Assembly: GCA_030386875.1 (NCBI GenBank)
Contig: CM059576.1
Coordinates: 18,170,058 to 18,234,057 of the forward strand
Direction: 5' to 3'
DNA: 64,000 nt
DNA from: Morinoia aosen
Lineage: Eukaryota; Arthropoda; Malacostraca; Amphipoda; Talitridae
Below the pieces are notes generated by a model that was given only the letters and a program-made list of their open reading frames with translations, searched no databases and was not told the origin of the DNA. The position numbers and the translations under genes are program-made. Shown here piece after piece: positions 52,060 to 64,000 of the stretch (positions are counted from its first letter, which is position 1; the number at the start of each line of letters is the position of its first letter).

Positions 52060-52500
52060 CTTCATCAATCATTCTGTCATGCTTTAAATCGCGCAAGGTT
52101 TTACGCAGTTATTTTTTATAACTTTCTATTCCACAAAAATTTGTTAAGTGTAATAAATAAACTCACACTGATGATCTACAAGTAAAACAGGTTTGCAGGG
52201 ATAACAAATATACGTTGAGAGAACCATGATATAATTCACTCAGAACCGCAAGGGGAAATTTGCACATGGTAAATTTAACGAAGATATTGACTCAATACTC
52301 GAGACACATGTTTGTTGTGTGCCTTATGCTGTTAGTCTCATATTTACATTCCTAGCGTCATATTCACAAACGTACTCAAGGATTATGCATCGTGTGCGTA
52401 CCATTAGTTCGTGGACGCGACAGTAACTGTTGACTGGACTATTTCTTCGGAGTTGGTTTCGCGCGACATTGAGGATAATTTTGGCTCATACGTATTACTT
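52060..52500 (-). repeat. Repeat family F, copy 3
   Basis: TTTCGCGCGACATTG (52460) and ATTGACTCAATACTCGAGAC (52290) match family F at 35150 and (inverted) at 34905 and 39235. CATGCTTTAAAT near 52078 also occurs at 57171. Confidence 0.5.
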
Positions 52501-52689
52501 TTCCCTACTCAAAATAGGCGTCGATATCGAACGCCATGCACAACTGTCGAATTGATAAACGCATCTATTAATTAATTAATTTTGAGCCGTTGTGTTGTTA
52601 TTGTGATCGACGCAATCTCACTGCACTTCTGTGTTATAATACTTGTTTTAAGGGTAGTTCTAAAATCTAAAGGATTAAAAGTCAGTTTC

Positions 52690-53110
52690 AGCCTTCTTTA
52701 ACACAACAAAAAAATTCGAAGAGCGCAGGATGAAAGCACTTTTCAGTTTCGTGTTAGGGGAACGTGGAATCAATGCACAAGGCATTTTTCCGTACAGGAT
52801 CCCGTGTTTAAAGAAACAGTAAATTGAGAAGGTTAGACAGAGACAGAGGTGCTGGAAAACAGGACAGTAGAGAACCGAGAAAAAATGGTACATGAAAAAA
52901 AATTTAAACAAAAACTCCTACCTAACTTTCAGCTCGGGACCACACATATTAACCTGGGAGTCCTCGGGTAGTGCACCCGAGGACACCGTTAACAGTTCAT
53001 CACGGGTAATCTTAACCGTACTAGGACGGATTATAAAACTGACCGTCAACGACGGGTGGTGACTGACCGTCAACGACGGTGCGACCAAGCATTGAAATTG
53101 TTAAAATGTT
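52690..53110 (-). repeat. Repeat R1 copy with two 24-bp units, minus orientation
   Basis: TACAGGATCCCGTGTTTAAA, GCTGGAAAACAGGACAG, TAACTTTCAGCTCGGGACC and ACCGTCAACGACGG twice. Confidence 0.8.
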
Positions 53111-53164
53111 TCAGCGCCTCTGGAAACTTTGAGTGAATTATTACTACAATATTTTGTCTTTATT

Positions 53165-54775
53165 TCATTTTTCAGTTTCATTTTGTAAGTGTATGGTGAT
53201 TTTTCCCGCTTCACTGCTTTCCTGGTTTCCAGCACCTCTGACGTTTTCTTAAACTTTTATCTTGTTTCATAAACTTCCTTCTCAACTTATTGTTTCTGTG
53301 CGCACGGGATCCTGTGCGGGAATACATCTTATGTATAAATTCCACGTTCCTCTAACTTCAAACTTACTGGTGCCTTCATTTTTCTTCTCATTGAACATCT
53401 TTGTTGCGGTCAGGGAGGCTGAAGCTAACAAAAATTTAGGAAGATTGGTTGGTGTGAAAACTTGCAGCGAAATTAAGTGGGATGAGGACTGAGACTCATC
53501 AAATACATAAAATTTTGTAGGACGTTCAGTCCTGACGCGGTATTGGGGACGATGTAAAGTTACGGGAAATGTAAAGCTATTCGAAACAACGTCTCAAGAA
53601 GACTACAAGAAGAAAATGCTGGTTTCAGGATTTAGGTGAGAGTTCACCGCGTTTCCGCGGATGTTAATGAATGGTTTGGTTAGGATGTAAGCAGCAGAAT
53701 AGGGAAATCGGCAACTGGTCCAATATATTTTTATTCGTCGTAGAAATTCTGGCAAATACAATTGCGCAATACTAATTGCACCTCGTTTGTTCGATCCCAT
53801 TTAATTTTTAAAAAAGTCGCAGAACGGATAAAATGTTACCCATTTTTACAAGTACGTCAGTGTGTACGAATGGGTACGTCACTGTGTGCATTATTATTTT
53901 CCGCAGCTATCGTAAACTTTGAAATTGAGTTCGACGACTGGTCGGTCTGCGCCACTCAGAAAATTCCCTCCGTCTACACCGGCGGCTCACGTCGCAGTTA
54001 AAGTGTCAACACTTTCGTTGTTGACATTTGAGGACAAACTTTCTCCTTTCCAAGCTAAGCAGATTTCCTGCCATGCTGTGATGAATTAAGTACACCTGCA
54101 ATTCATAAAAGGCAACATGTTAGCGACAGTTAGAGTGTAAGTACATTTATTTAAGACACCCTGTATTTGATGTTGAAACTTGCATAATCTTGTTCGAAAG
54201 AATGCTCACTTGGTTGTCACGGTCCACGCTTTGCTGTAGTTATAAGAAAAGACCTAATTCTATTCTCTTGGTAGAGTTCACAAACAAACAAACAAACATC
54301 GGCATCTTTGGGATGCTTTATTTCCAATCAAGCCTGATACGTATGATTTTGAGCATTGGTTTTTCAAATGTCTTACAACTAACACTATATATAGGACACC
54401 ATGACGGTTCCCCCGTAAAGCCGGTACCCATTTCCGACACCTGGGTTGAGTGGGGTATTGTGCTTGAGCTTTCCCTTATACCCAACGGGGAAAATCGCCG
54501 CGAAAGCGACGGGATACGAACCCTCGTCTCCAACACACAAGGCCGATCCCTTAACCACTGTGCCACGGCAAGCACTAGAAACAAACAAACAAAGAAACAA
54601 ACGCACACAATAATAATTCCATTCCTGACTGCTGTCCTGTACGCAGGCAAAACAGCTGCGGAATTTCTATTGGTACCGAGTTTTACTTCTCATCCCGTTG
54701 ATTTCAACTCGTCCACTTCATAAATACAAACTCTGGGGTTATGCACCCTGAACACACACCTAGATCCTGCATGTG
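53165..54775 (+). repeat. Duplicated R1-R2 block, copy with SINE
   Basis: R1 3' half (53165-53440), then GGACGTTCAGTCCTGACGCG through CACACACCTAGATCCTGCA. It matches 59900-61275 closely over about 1.4 kb. R2 begins near 53627 with TTCAGGATTTAGGTGAGAG and ends with its approximate inverse, suggesting short TIRs. No gene: ORF 53762-54001 is shared with 60575-60814 but has no domain. Confidence 0.85.
54298..54577 (-). mobile_element. tRNA-derived SINE in an AAAC microsatellite
   Basis: Minus strand: A box TGGCACAGTGGTTAAGGGAT, the B-box region GAGGGTTCGTATCCC, and the SINE body ending GCATCCCAAAGATGCC. It is flanked on both sides by AAAC repeats. The matching sites at 32503 and 61083 are empty. 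Confidence 0.85.
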
Positions 54776-55049
54776 ACATTTAAATTATCTTGCTGCTCTT
54801 TTTCGTGAGAACTTCCTTCATATACATCCTTAAATAAAACGTTAAATTTTAACATCCAGATTGCATGGTGAGATAGATACACGCCATCCCAATTTAGGTA
54901 TTTAATCTTTTACACTTCTATGAGCACAAGAAGGGGTTGAAGTATTTATCATAACCGAGTTATTTTTAATGCCTATTTGCTTGAAAATTTCAATTAGAGG
55001 GGTAACTAGAATCAATTATATTTTTCGGCTGATATTTTTAAATGATAGA

Positions 55050-55435
55050 TCAGCGTCCCCCACCAGAGCGGAGATGTTCGAAGAGAAGAAAGATGAAAGT
55101 ATCAAAAAGATTGCAGGAAAAGGAACGTGGAATTTATACAAAAATGGTATTCCCGCACAGGATCCCGTGCGCACGGAAACAGTAAGTTGAGAAAGAAGTT
55201 AACAAAACAAGAAAAAAGTTGAAAAAGCAGTCAGAGGTGCTGGAAACCAGGACAGCAGTGAAGCGCAAAAAAGGTCTGTTAAGTAACAAAATAGAACTAT
55301 ATTTCAACAAAAAAATTCTTCCTAACTCTCAGCTCGGGACCACACATATTACTCCTGGGAGTGCTAATTTTTGTAGTGCTCCTGAGGATACCGTTAACAG
55401 TTCATCACGGGTAATTCTAACCGTACCAGGACGTT
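55050..55435 (-). repeat. Repeat R1 copy, minus orientation
   Basis: CACAGGATCCCGTGCGCACG, GCTGGAAACCAGGACAGCAG, TAACTCTCAGCTCGGGACC and TTCATCACGGGTAATTCTAA. Confidence 0.85.
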
Positions 55436-55889
55436 CATTCCACGTTCATATTGCATATATGACAACAACTCCGTGTTATATCAATGTTAGAAATTCCCTG
55501 ATTTCCTACTCGCAATGACTTGAGAATTGGAAAACGCGGTTTTAAAGTCAATCTCAGATAGATTCGCCCCTGGAGAAACTCCAAATTCACCTTCCTGATG
55601 TGGACCCTTTCCTACAAGAATTTCCTGACAATTTATTCGGAATTTAAGGAAAAATACGAGACAAATTTTTATTTTGTTTTCTGATGTATGATTGTGTATT
55701 GAAATGCCAAAAAGTTCCATCGCTTATGAAAACATTGAGTGAAAAGTGAGAGAATATCGTAAGGCTATAAACCCTTACGTTTTCGTCGAAAATTTCGTTT
55801 AATAAAAATATTAGAAGCTCTCTGATTTTTTACTGGAAATGGCTGGAGAATCGGAAATCGCTGTTTTAAAGAAAATATAAGCTTTGAAA
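55436..55889. other. No gene recognised
   Basis: It shares stretches (TACTCGCAATGACTTGAGAA, AACTCCAAATTCACCTTCC) with 61900-62060, so it is probably part of a larger repeat. Confidence 0.4.
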
Positions 55890-56040
55890 GCAAGTCATGG
55901 GCGCTTGTGAACAGGACAGCAGTGAACCGACACAAGGCGAACCTTAACAGAACAGAAAATTATTTCAACAAAAAGAGGCCGTACATATTTCTCAGCTAGA
56001 TGCCTCACCTTGGGAGTGCTAATTCCCATAGATACAACAG
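55890..56040 (-). repeat. Partial R1 copy, minus orientation
   Basis: GAACAGGACAGCAGTGAACC, ATTTCTCAGCTAGATGCCTC and TTGGGAGTGCTAATTCCCAT. Confidence 0.65.
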
Positions 56041-56289
56041 TCGTGTCACCTTTACTAACGATTAAAATACGCAAATTAAATTTCGAGTTTTCCTAGGGCC
56101 AATCAGTCTGAGATTATCTATAAAACCGCGTTTTACAATTTGCAACTCGTTTCTAGTGAGAAATCCGAGAATTTCCAGTATTTTTATAACACAAAATTTC
56201 CGTCAATATCACAAGAGCATCGCCTTACAATATTTGTCCACATTTTCACTCAATGTTTCCATTAGCGCTTAAACATTTCAGCAATTTCA

Positions 56290-56725
56290 GTGCTTGGTCG
56301 TACCGTAGTTGACGGTCAGTCATTATCTGTGCTATTGCGATTACAATTACCCGTAATTAACTGCAAACTGTACTTTCAGTAGCATTACAGGAATTAGCAC
56401 CTCCCAGGGAGTAATATGTGAGGTTCCGAGCTGAGAGTTAGGTAGGCTTTTTTCTGTTTAAATAAACTTTTTTGTTTTGTTACGCACCATATCATTTGTT
56501 TCACTACTGTACTGATTTCCAGCACTTCTGCCTTTCTTATTCAACTTCAAAACTTCAATCATGGCTTATAACATTCTTTCTCGACTCACTGTTTCTATGT
56601 TCGCGGGAATATATGCGAGAACACACCATGTGCATGGATTCCGAGTTCCTCTAACCCCAACTCAATGGTGCCTTTAAACTTCCTCTTTTTGAATATTTTT
56701 TCGTGGTAAGAAAGCTTCAACAATC
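56290..56725 (+). repeat. Repeat R1 copy with one 24-bp unit
   Basis: GTAGTTGACGGTCAGTCATT, TCCGAGCTGAGAGTTAGGTA, GTTACGCACCATATC, TGTGCATGGATTCCGAG. Confidence 0.8.
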
Positions 56726-56849
56726 TTTTTTCCATTAGAAGGGAAATGAGAATAATTAAACTTTTTTAGTTACCCAAGAAGGATGTAGTATTTTGCAACT
56801 ATGCAGTAAATTTGGGATGGAGACAATGAAATTCAATCTTGTTAACTCT

Positions 56850-57480
56850 AACCTGTTATATTTTCCATTTTGACATGTGTGGTAGGCGTCCTAGATTGGC
56901 GGCATGGATTCAAGCTATCAAGTCCGATCTGATGAACGGAGGCTCGAGATGTAACCTCCTAGCTAATGTCTAGTAAAATACGCAGAGTAAATTAGTATTG
57001 ATGACTGAAGGAATTTATATATGAAGCTAGGAGTACGAGGCGTGCAAGAAACACATTTCTCAAGCGTTGAGCCAATATCCTCGTTAAAATATCTATTGCA
57101 TTTTTCCACTTGGGATTTTTGAGTGAATTTCTCAAAGTACATTTGTTATTCCTGCCAAACTGCACACCGAACATGCTTTAAATTTAGATCATCAGTGTGA
57201 GCTTATACATAAAATTTACTGATTAAATTGATTGGAATAAAAGTTGATAATAAATAAGACATGTAAACTTTGCGCGATTAAAAGTATGGCAAACTATTTA
57301 ACGAAGTGAAATATTGGGACGTACTCTGTGGGACTATCGTTATGGAAATGGATTAAAGTGAACTACTCAGCCTGGTACAATGGACACATTTGAGTGTAGC
57401 TACTTGTGGGCCCGAATAAGTACAGCGACTTCCAGGGCATCCTATCATCAACGCTATTCTAACGTCTTCTAATTAGTCGA
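56850..57480 (-). repeat. Repeat family F, copy 4
   Basis: CACATTTCTCAAGCGTTGAG and the complement of GATGATAGGATGCC (57440) match 39230-39330. It also matches 52020-52160 in part. Confidence 0.55.
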
Positions 57481-58159
57481 GTATTTAGCTGTGCAAAAGC
57501 TAGTGAAATGAACGAAATGCTTTACATTTAAGCCTGGACGCAAATGAGCAATATATTGAGTGGTGCACATATGTAACCATACGTAGTCAACGTGTGAAGA
57601 CTTGATATAAATCAAATATTTAACTCATGATCGAACGAACGATGATAAAAGTCAGAAAGAGAGTTTGACACAGAGCGGGTCGGGGAGAGAAGAGGTGAGA
57701 CGGAAAAGGATAGATAGGGTACTGATATAGGTGCGCTTTGAGCATGTGGTGCTGGTGTTGGAGGGTTTTTGTATGTAGTTTGAGGGTGGTGTAAGTTAAC
57801 TACCCGTCCGGGCTTTGTATGGGTGGGTGTTACGTTAGCGAGCATCTAAAGTACTGGACGTGGTTAATTAGGCTTGCCGTGGTGGAGAGGTGGTTGTGGA
57901 GTAGTACTCGTTTGTTATCGTGTCAAGTGTATAAGTCGCGGTTGAGGTGCGGGTCTTAACATTTTGCATCATCATTTGTAGTATTTCTTATGCGTAAAAC
58001 AGATTAATCCTTAACTCCATCATGTGGTCAAATAATTCTTAACTAAAATTAATTATTCCCTGCCTTGAAACACATGTTGGCTATCAAACAAAGTTTAATA
58101 TTTCCGCACGAACACCAGTGCTCACATGTGCATTTTGCGGTAACGCAGCTTTACTGTCG
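57481..58159. other. No gene recognised
   Basis: The - ORF 57612-57845 is Pro/Ser/Thr-rich, with no domain. Confidence 0.4.
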
Positions 58160-58360
58160 CCTTGCTGCCTCTGCAGACTTTAGTGGCAACTAGCTATTGC
58201 TGCCACACATCGCGTGTTGTGTTGCTGCCTCTGCAGACTTTAGTGGCAACTAGCTATTGCTGCCACACCTCGTGTGTTGTGTTGCTGCCTCTGCAGACTT
58301 TAGTGGCAACTAGCTATTGCTGCCACACCTCGCGTGTTGTGTTGCTGCCTCTGCAGACTT
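58160..58360 (+). repeat. 60-bp tandem repeat, about 3.4 units
   Basis: The unit TTGCTGCCTCTGCAGACTTT, then AGTGGCAACTAGCTATTGCTGCCACAC, has an exact 60-bp period, so a + frame (58162-58479) repeats the same 20 residues. GTGGCAACTAGCT recurs alone near 59431. I see no reason to call the ORF a gene. Confidence 0.92.
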
Positions 58361-58584
58361 ATGATTTTTATGAAGGTTGCGAAACAAATGAAATGCCATT
58401 CATTTATACCGGTGCGGGAATGAGCAATTTACCGAATGGTGCGCGTGTGGCCGTGTTAATATTCAGCTCAAATTCATAATCAATTGAAGTGAGCAATGTT
58501 GCGAATAGGAAACATTAAACTGTATCGTGCCTTTAATTACTTATGTATATTGAGTTTATGACTGCAGGTCGGTCAGCAGCTTTG

Positions 58585-58995
58585 TGAAGGTCTCGAGCTG
58601 AGAGTTGGGTAGGTGTTTTTGTTGAAATACAATTTTTGTTAGTAAATCCACCTTTTTTTCGCTTCACTGCTGTCCTGGTTGCCAGCACCTCATACTTTCT
58701 TCTTCAACTTTTATCTTGTTTTGTGAACTTTCTTATAAACTTACTGTTTCTGTGCGCACGGGATCCTGTGCAGGAATACACCTTATGCATAGATTCCACG
58801 TTCCTCTAACTCCAAACTTACTGGTGCCTTCATTTTTCTTCTCTTTGAACATCTCTGCTGTGGTAATGGAAGCTGAACAAACAACCATTTAGATATATTG
58901 AACGAAAATATTTGTTGATTTTTAGTTACCCTTGAAATTAAAAATTTTGGCAAAATATCAGTAAAAATGACTTGGTTCCGATAAAAATGTCTCAC
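58585..58995 (+). repeat. Repeat R1 copy
   Basis: GTCTCGAGCTGAGAGTTGGG, CACTGCTGTCCTGGTTGCCA, GCACGGGATCCTGTGCAGGA, TATGCATAGATTCCACG, continuing to GTAAAAATGACTTGG. Confidence 0.85.
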
Positions 58996-59214
58996 GAATT
59001 TGGTTTTCAGTACACAATTTTTATTATTAAACGAATTTTGGATGGCATCTTGCTTGATGCTTTTTATCGCGAGTTTGTTTGTACATTGGATTAATGCAGG
59101 TCGACTTATCAATCCCTCACATGAACAGTAATATAAAATAATAAATTTAGGATTTAAGTGAGTTTCTGGAGCATAACCATAGAGTACGCTGGTATTTATG
59201 AAGTTCAAAAAGAA

Positions 59215-59370
59215 AAAGATGAGGGCACCATTAAGATTGAAGTTAGACGAACGAGGAATCCATGCATGTGGTGTACTCCCGCACAGAAACAGTAAGTTGA
59301 GAAAGAAGTAAACGAAACAAGATTAAAGTTGGAGAAGACAGTCAGAGGTGCTGGACACCAGGACATCCAT
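59215..59370 (-). repeat. Partial R1 copy, minus orientation
   Basis: GGAATCCATGCATGTGGTGT, CGCACAGAAACAGTAAGTTG, GTGCTGGACACCAGGACA. Confidence 0.7.
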
Positions 59371-59495
59371 ACCCTGGCAAAAAGAAACTGCAGAATGAAA
59401 TGTTGACAAAATATTGTAATAACATTTTAGTGGCAACTAGCTGAAATAAAGTTTCCATAGGCGTTGAAACTTTTTGACTATATCAATGTTCTGTC

Positions 59496-59785
59496 GTACC
59501 ATCGTTGACGGTCTGTCATTACTCGTCATGGACGGTCAGTCATTACTCGTCGTTGACGGTCAGTCTTACCCGTCGTTGACGGTCAGTCATTACCCGTCGT
59601 TGATGGTCAGTCATTACCCGTCGTTGATGGTCAGTAATTACCCATCGTTGCCGGTCAGTCATTACCCATCGTTGACGGTCAGTCATTACCCGTAGTTGAC
59701 GGTCAGTAATTCCCCATCGTTGACGGTCAGTCATTACCCGACGTTGACGGTCAGTCTTATCCGTCGTTGACGTTCAGTCGTGATC
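59496..59785 (+). repeat. 24-bp tandem array attached to R1, about 12 units
   Basis: The same unit as at 35262 (GTCGTTGACGGTCAGTCATT, ACCC), with one 22-bp copy (CAGTCTTACCCG). Read in frame it gives repetitive ORFs on both strands. Confidence 0.9.
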
Positions 59786-59799
59786 CGTCCTAATACGGT

Positions 59800-61275
59800 T
59801 AGGCTTACCTGTGATGAAATGTAAACGATATCTTCAGTAGCTCTTCAAGAATTAGTTCTCTCAGGAGTAAGAAGTGTGGTCCCCAGCTGAGAGTTGGGTA
59901 GGAGTTTTTTGTTAATTTTTTTTTTTCATTAATCCACCTTTTTTAGCTTCACTACTATCCTGGTTTCCAGCACCTCTGACTTCCTTCTTCAACTTTTTTT
60001 CTTGTTTCATAAACTTCCTTCTCAATTTACAGTTTCTGTGCGTACGGGATCCTGTGAAGGAATACACCTTATGCATAGATTCCACGTTCTTGTAACTCCA
60101 AACTTACTGGTGCCTTCATTTTTCTTCTCTTTGAACATCTTTGTTGCGGTCAGGGAGGCTGAAACTTACAAAAATTTGGGAAGATTGAACGGATAATAAA
60201 CAGCTTTAGTTACCCTGATTTTTGAAGTTCAGTGCAAGTTTGTAGTAAAAATCAGTTGGTGCCAATAAGAACTAGCAGTGAAACAAAGTGGGACGATATG
60301 TGGGACTCATTTGTTACATAAAATTTTGTAGGACGTTCAGTCCTGACGCGGTATTGGGGATGATGTAAAGTTACGGGAAATGTAAAGCTATTCGAAACAA
60401 CGTCTCAAGAAGACTACTAGAAGAAAATGCTGGTTTCAGCATTTAGGTGAGAGTTCACCGCGATTCCGCGGATGTTAACGAATGGTTTGGTTAGGTTGTA
60501 AGCAGCAGAACAGGGAAATCGGCATTACTGGTCCAATATATTTTTATTCTTCGCTAAAAATCTGAAAAATACAATTGCACCATAACAATTTCACCTCGTT
60601 TGTTCGATCCCATTTATTTTTTGAAAAAGTCGCAGAACGGATAAAATGTTGCCCATTTTTACAGGTACGTCAGTGGGTACGAATGGGTGCGTCACTGTGT
60701 GCATTATTATTTTCCGTAGTTTTCGTAAACTTTGAAATTGAGTTCGACGACTGGTCGGTCTGCGCCACTCAGAAAATTCCCTCCGTCTACACCGGCGGCT
60801 CAGGTCGCAGTTAAAGTGTCAACACTTTCGTTGTTGACATTTGAGGACAAACTTTCCCCTTTCCTAATCTGATTTCCTGCCATGCCGTGATGAATTAAGT
60901 ACACCTGCAATTCATAAAAGGCAGCATGTTAGCGACAGTTAAAGTGTAAGTACATTTATTTTAAACACCCTGTATTTGATGTTGAAACTTGCATAATCTT
61001 GTTCGAAAGAATGCTCACTTGGTTGTCACCGTCCACGCTTTGCTTTAGTTATAAGGAAAGACCTAATTCTATTCTCTTGGTAGATTACAGAAAGAAACAA
61101 ACGCACAAAATAATAATTCCATTCCTGACTGCTGTCCTGTACGCAGGCAAAACAGCTGCGGAATTTCTATTGGTACCGAGTTTTACTTCTCATCGCGTTG
61201 ATTTCAACTCGTCCACTTCATAAATACAAACTCTGGGGTTATGCGCCATGAACACGCACCTAGATCCTGAATGTG
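59800..61275 (+). repeat. Duplicated R1-R2 block, copy without SINE
   Basis: R1 (59820-60190), then GGACGTTCAGTCCTGACGCG (60332) to CGCACCTAGATCCTGAA. It is colinear with 53165-54775, with small indels. It provides the empty site for both SINE insertions in R2. Confidence 0.85.
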
Positions 61276-61534
61276 TCATTTTCTGTACTGCTCTTATGAA
61301 TTTGGTTCGAATCGCTTTGATATTTCGATATAAACTTATAATCACTTATGAGGCGTGAGTCATGAACGCCATTCAAAAATAATTTACAGAGTAGTGAGCG
61401 AGAGAAGAGCAGAACGCGTGCTCCCTTGATTTTATGTCAGAACCTACTTATTTCTACTGATGTGTACACAGATCAATTTCAAGGGTAACTAAAACTGTCT
61501 AATTTTCTGTTCGATGTTCCTAAATGATTGTTAT
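61276..61534. other. No gene recognised
   Basis: AT-rich spacer. Confidence 0.35.
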
Positions 61535-61690
61535 TTTCAGCCTCCTCTACCCCACCAAAGATTTTCTAAGAGAAGAAAGATGGAGATACTTGTAAGAAGA
61601 GGAATCTGGAATCTCTGCACAAGGTGTATTCTCGCATTGGATCCCGTGCGCACGGAAACAGCAGGTTGTGATGGAAGTTTATATATCATG
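61535..61690 (-). repeat. Partial R1 copy, minus orientation
   Basis: GAGAAGAAAGATGGAGATAC, CATTGGATCCCGTGCGCACG, GAAACAGCAGGTTG. Confidence 0.7.
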
Positions 61691-62235
61691 ATAAAATTCG
61701 ACGAAGATATTTTCTTTACTTCTTTGTACAACCGAATATTAATTACACTACAACTTGATGTACAACCGAATACTGAAGTTGTCAAAGAGTTTCATCGAAT
61801 TTGGAAACAATTACTGGAAAAGTCGAGAAGTATCGCAAGGGCATACCTTTACTATTTTTGCCAAAAAAATTTTGGAAATAATAGTGTCTGAATTCTCTGA
61901 TATGTGACTAGGAATGACTTGAGAATGGGAAAACGAGGTTATAGAGGCATTCTCAGCGCGATTCGCCCTTGGAAAGACCCTAAATTCATCATGCAAATTT
62001 AGACCAAGTTTTCATAAGCGATTTATGAGATTTTTGTAAGAATTTCTGCTCATATAAGTAGTTTTTCCTGATTTACAACCAAATATTGAAGTTATCAAAA
62101 AGTTTTATTGATCTTGAAAACGTTGGCTGGAAAAGTCAACAAACTTTGTAAAATCTCAGTGAAAAAGATTACGATATTTTCCGCCATTTCATGCAATGTT
62201 TCCAAAAGCGATGACACTTTTTAATAATTTCAATG
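61691..62235. other. No gene recognised
   Basis: It shares short stretches with 55500-55750, consistent with a wider repeat unit around R1. Confidence 0.4.
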
Positions 62236-62640
62236 CTTGGTCGTACGGTCGTTGACGGTCAGTCACTACCCGTCCTAGTACGGTGAGAATTCTCCCTGAT
62301 GAACAGTTAACGGTATCCCCAGTAGCACTTCAAGAATTAGCACTCCCAGGGAGAATATAGTGGTCCCGAGCTCAGAAATGGGAAGTTTTCTAGATAAAAT
62401 ACAATTTCATTTTGTTAGTCAACAGACCTATTTCCGCTACACTGCTGTCCTGGTTTCCAGCACTTCTGACTTTCTTCTTCAACTTTTATTTTGTTTCATA
62501 AACTTCCTTCTCAACTTACTGTTTCTGTGCGCACTTGACCCTGTGCGGCAATACACCTTATGCATAGATTCCACGTTCCTCTAACTCCAATCTTAATGGT
62601 GCCTTCATCTTTTTTCTCTGATTCACGAACACTTGCTCAG
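62236..62640 (+). repeat. Repeat R1 copy with one 24-bp unit
   Basis: CGGTCGTTGACGGTCAGTCA, CAAGAATTAGCACTCCCAGG, CACTGCTGTCCTGGTTTCCA, TATGCATAGATTCCACG. Confidence 0.85.
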
Positions 62641-64000
62641 GTATGTGTACTACACAAATGAATGGCAGAGAGTCTAAAATAACTGGTCAGTGTGCACAGC
62701 GCCCAGTCCTGCTCCCGCCATGTTCTGGTACCGGTATGTTATCACTTGATTTTTGAACCAAGATATTTTTCTCCTCTTTTTCTACGTGAAAGTTTTTTTC
62801 TTTATAATTATTATCTTACTCTTCCTTCTTTTTGGGTATTCGCCATGACACAATTTTCGGTCAAGTATCACTACCTTCCGTTTAGGCCCACCGGGCTGCG
62901 GAACACCTACAGTGCGTACGATAATTGTCTGTATCGCGGACTATCCGCGAGTTGCTTCGGCTGCTGCTCATGTGCTTTAGGTCAAAACATGGCTGGTGTT
63001 GCAATTCTGAGTTCGTCTTAGCAATGGTACACAAATTAACGCCTATTCCGGGATGGTATTTAACTTTATTTTATTAACTTTATTTCACTCTAGCTGAAAA
63101 TGATTTCAAATGATTGTGAGGGTGGAAATAAGGTAAATGAATTTAACAACAGTTGTTTCGTAACTTCTACTGAATATACATAGGACACAAATGTCAAGGA
63201 GAAAATGTTTTCACAGATTAAATTTTAAAAAACAACTCAATTTTCTTAAGAAAATCTAAAAAGAATGTACATCAAATTATAGACCTGAACATATAGACGC
63301 ATTGGTGAAATATCTGAATGATATTAGTCAAAATAGAAGGAATTATTTTCTCCTTAATCATGTCTTGTGAATTATCTTTAATGTAATTGAAAACCAGTTC
63401 TTATCCGTTAATTGCTTTGCAAGCTCATTGCGTGGGCTGAATTGCAGATAAAACGTGGGAGAAAGTGTCATTTTGGGACCATTTTCGGCATCGCTCGCTG
63501 GACTTAGAAGAATCATTTTACATTATTTTGACATAAATTAACCTGTCTACACGAGCTCACGCCTAACCAACATTCGAACGCAGCCTACTAGATAATAAAG
63601 TCAATAATCGCCCTGAGAGGGATCTATGAATAGTTCATGTGCAGACTTTTTACGTTACCTTTGCCTTCGTAGGTATAATCTCTTATATCTTCGACGTCAG
63701 ATAACGTATGTTATTCTTGTAGAAAACGGAAATTTATGAAATGCAGTAAATCATTCATAATTGATAAAAAAAATTATCAAATTCCATATCATGTAACCGA
63801 TCATGTGAAAATTTCTATTTTATTCGAAACGGTGTCAGACGATATTCCGTTAAAAAATCAACGAATGTAAAGGGGTAATTAAAATATTAAAAAACCATGT
63901 TTTACCTACACTTCCACATATGCTGCTAAATATTTGCTGGCGCAACATTCATAAGAAAAATCAGGGTACATAGAATATGTCAACTTGGAATAGAACAGTT
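62641..64000. other. No gene recognised
   Basis: The + ORF 62692-63021 (109 aa) has a Cys-rich end (GLSASCFGCCSC) in a locally GC-richer patch. It is not recognised and may be chance. The rest is AT-rich. Confidence 0.35.

Noticed and set aside
58162..58479. 105-aa ORF with 20-residue repeats as a gene
   Set aside because: The period is 60 bp by chance, there is no known domain, and the repeat core recurs alone at 59431.
62692..63021. Cys-rich secreted protein
   Set aside because: No signal peptide or regular cysteine pattern, and the frame begins in repeat-like AT-rich DNA.

Overview
The window looks like a stretch of an AT-rich arthropod nuclear genome, probably an insect. It has intron-split genes, very dense transposon remnants (LINE, Penelope-like, gypsy-like, mariner, hAT, SINE and foldback elements), several minisatellites and an endogenous parvovirus-like sequence. 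I cannot name the species. No bacterial features, rRNA genes or free-standing tRNA genes were seen.

Only two host genes can be supported. (1) A C2H2 zinc-finger gene on the + strand has three coding exons (4595-4694, 16705-16826, 19355-20668). Their phases fit and give a 511-residue protein. Intron 1 (12 kb) carries a hAT-like element, a mariner remnant, a small inverted-repeat element and a nearly complete LINE in the sense orientation, whose 3' end lies 43 bp before exon 2. Intron 2 holds two minisatellites and a Penelope-like fragment. (2) A prefoldin subunit 3 (VBP1-type) gene on the + strand has three exons (44070-44191, 45007-45180, 46391-46503). The middle exon carries an in-frame TGA and an 8-bp tandem duplication, so the locus looks broken unless a cryptic donor is used. 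Its first and last exons were not found.

Layout: 1-4.6 kb, unassigned sequence, a possible LTR and repeat R1. 4.6-20.7 kb, the zinc-finger gene with its transposon-filled introns. 23.0-24.8 kb, an internally deleted relative of the intronic LINE. 26.0-27.6 kb, a 23-bp satellite. 27.7-28.6 kb, a gypsy-type pol remnant, an LTR and a primer-binding-like site. 28.6-30.0 kb, a decayed parvovirus-like NS1 gene on the - strand with its own TATA box and hairpin. 30-43 kb, a mosaic of repeats including a hAT transposase pseudogene and a three-level nested insertion. 44-46.5 kb, prefoldin exons. 47.7-49.0 kb, a GC-rich LINE 3' fragment on the - strand. 49-64 kb, mostly repeat R1 and a duplicated 1.4-kb block.

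The most unusual features are: a LINE whose OTU-containing ORF1 is followed in the same frame, across a UGA-CUA stop, by an endonuclease-RT ORF with no AUG before its first conserved block; the viral NS1 relic with a palindrome at its TATA box; the damaged prefoldin exon; a 13-bp minisatellite open in all six frames; and the Penelope-like fragment with a GIY-YIG remnant and a hammerhead-like motif. Repeat names R1, R2, C and F are my own labels for families that recur in this window.
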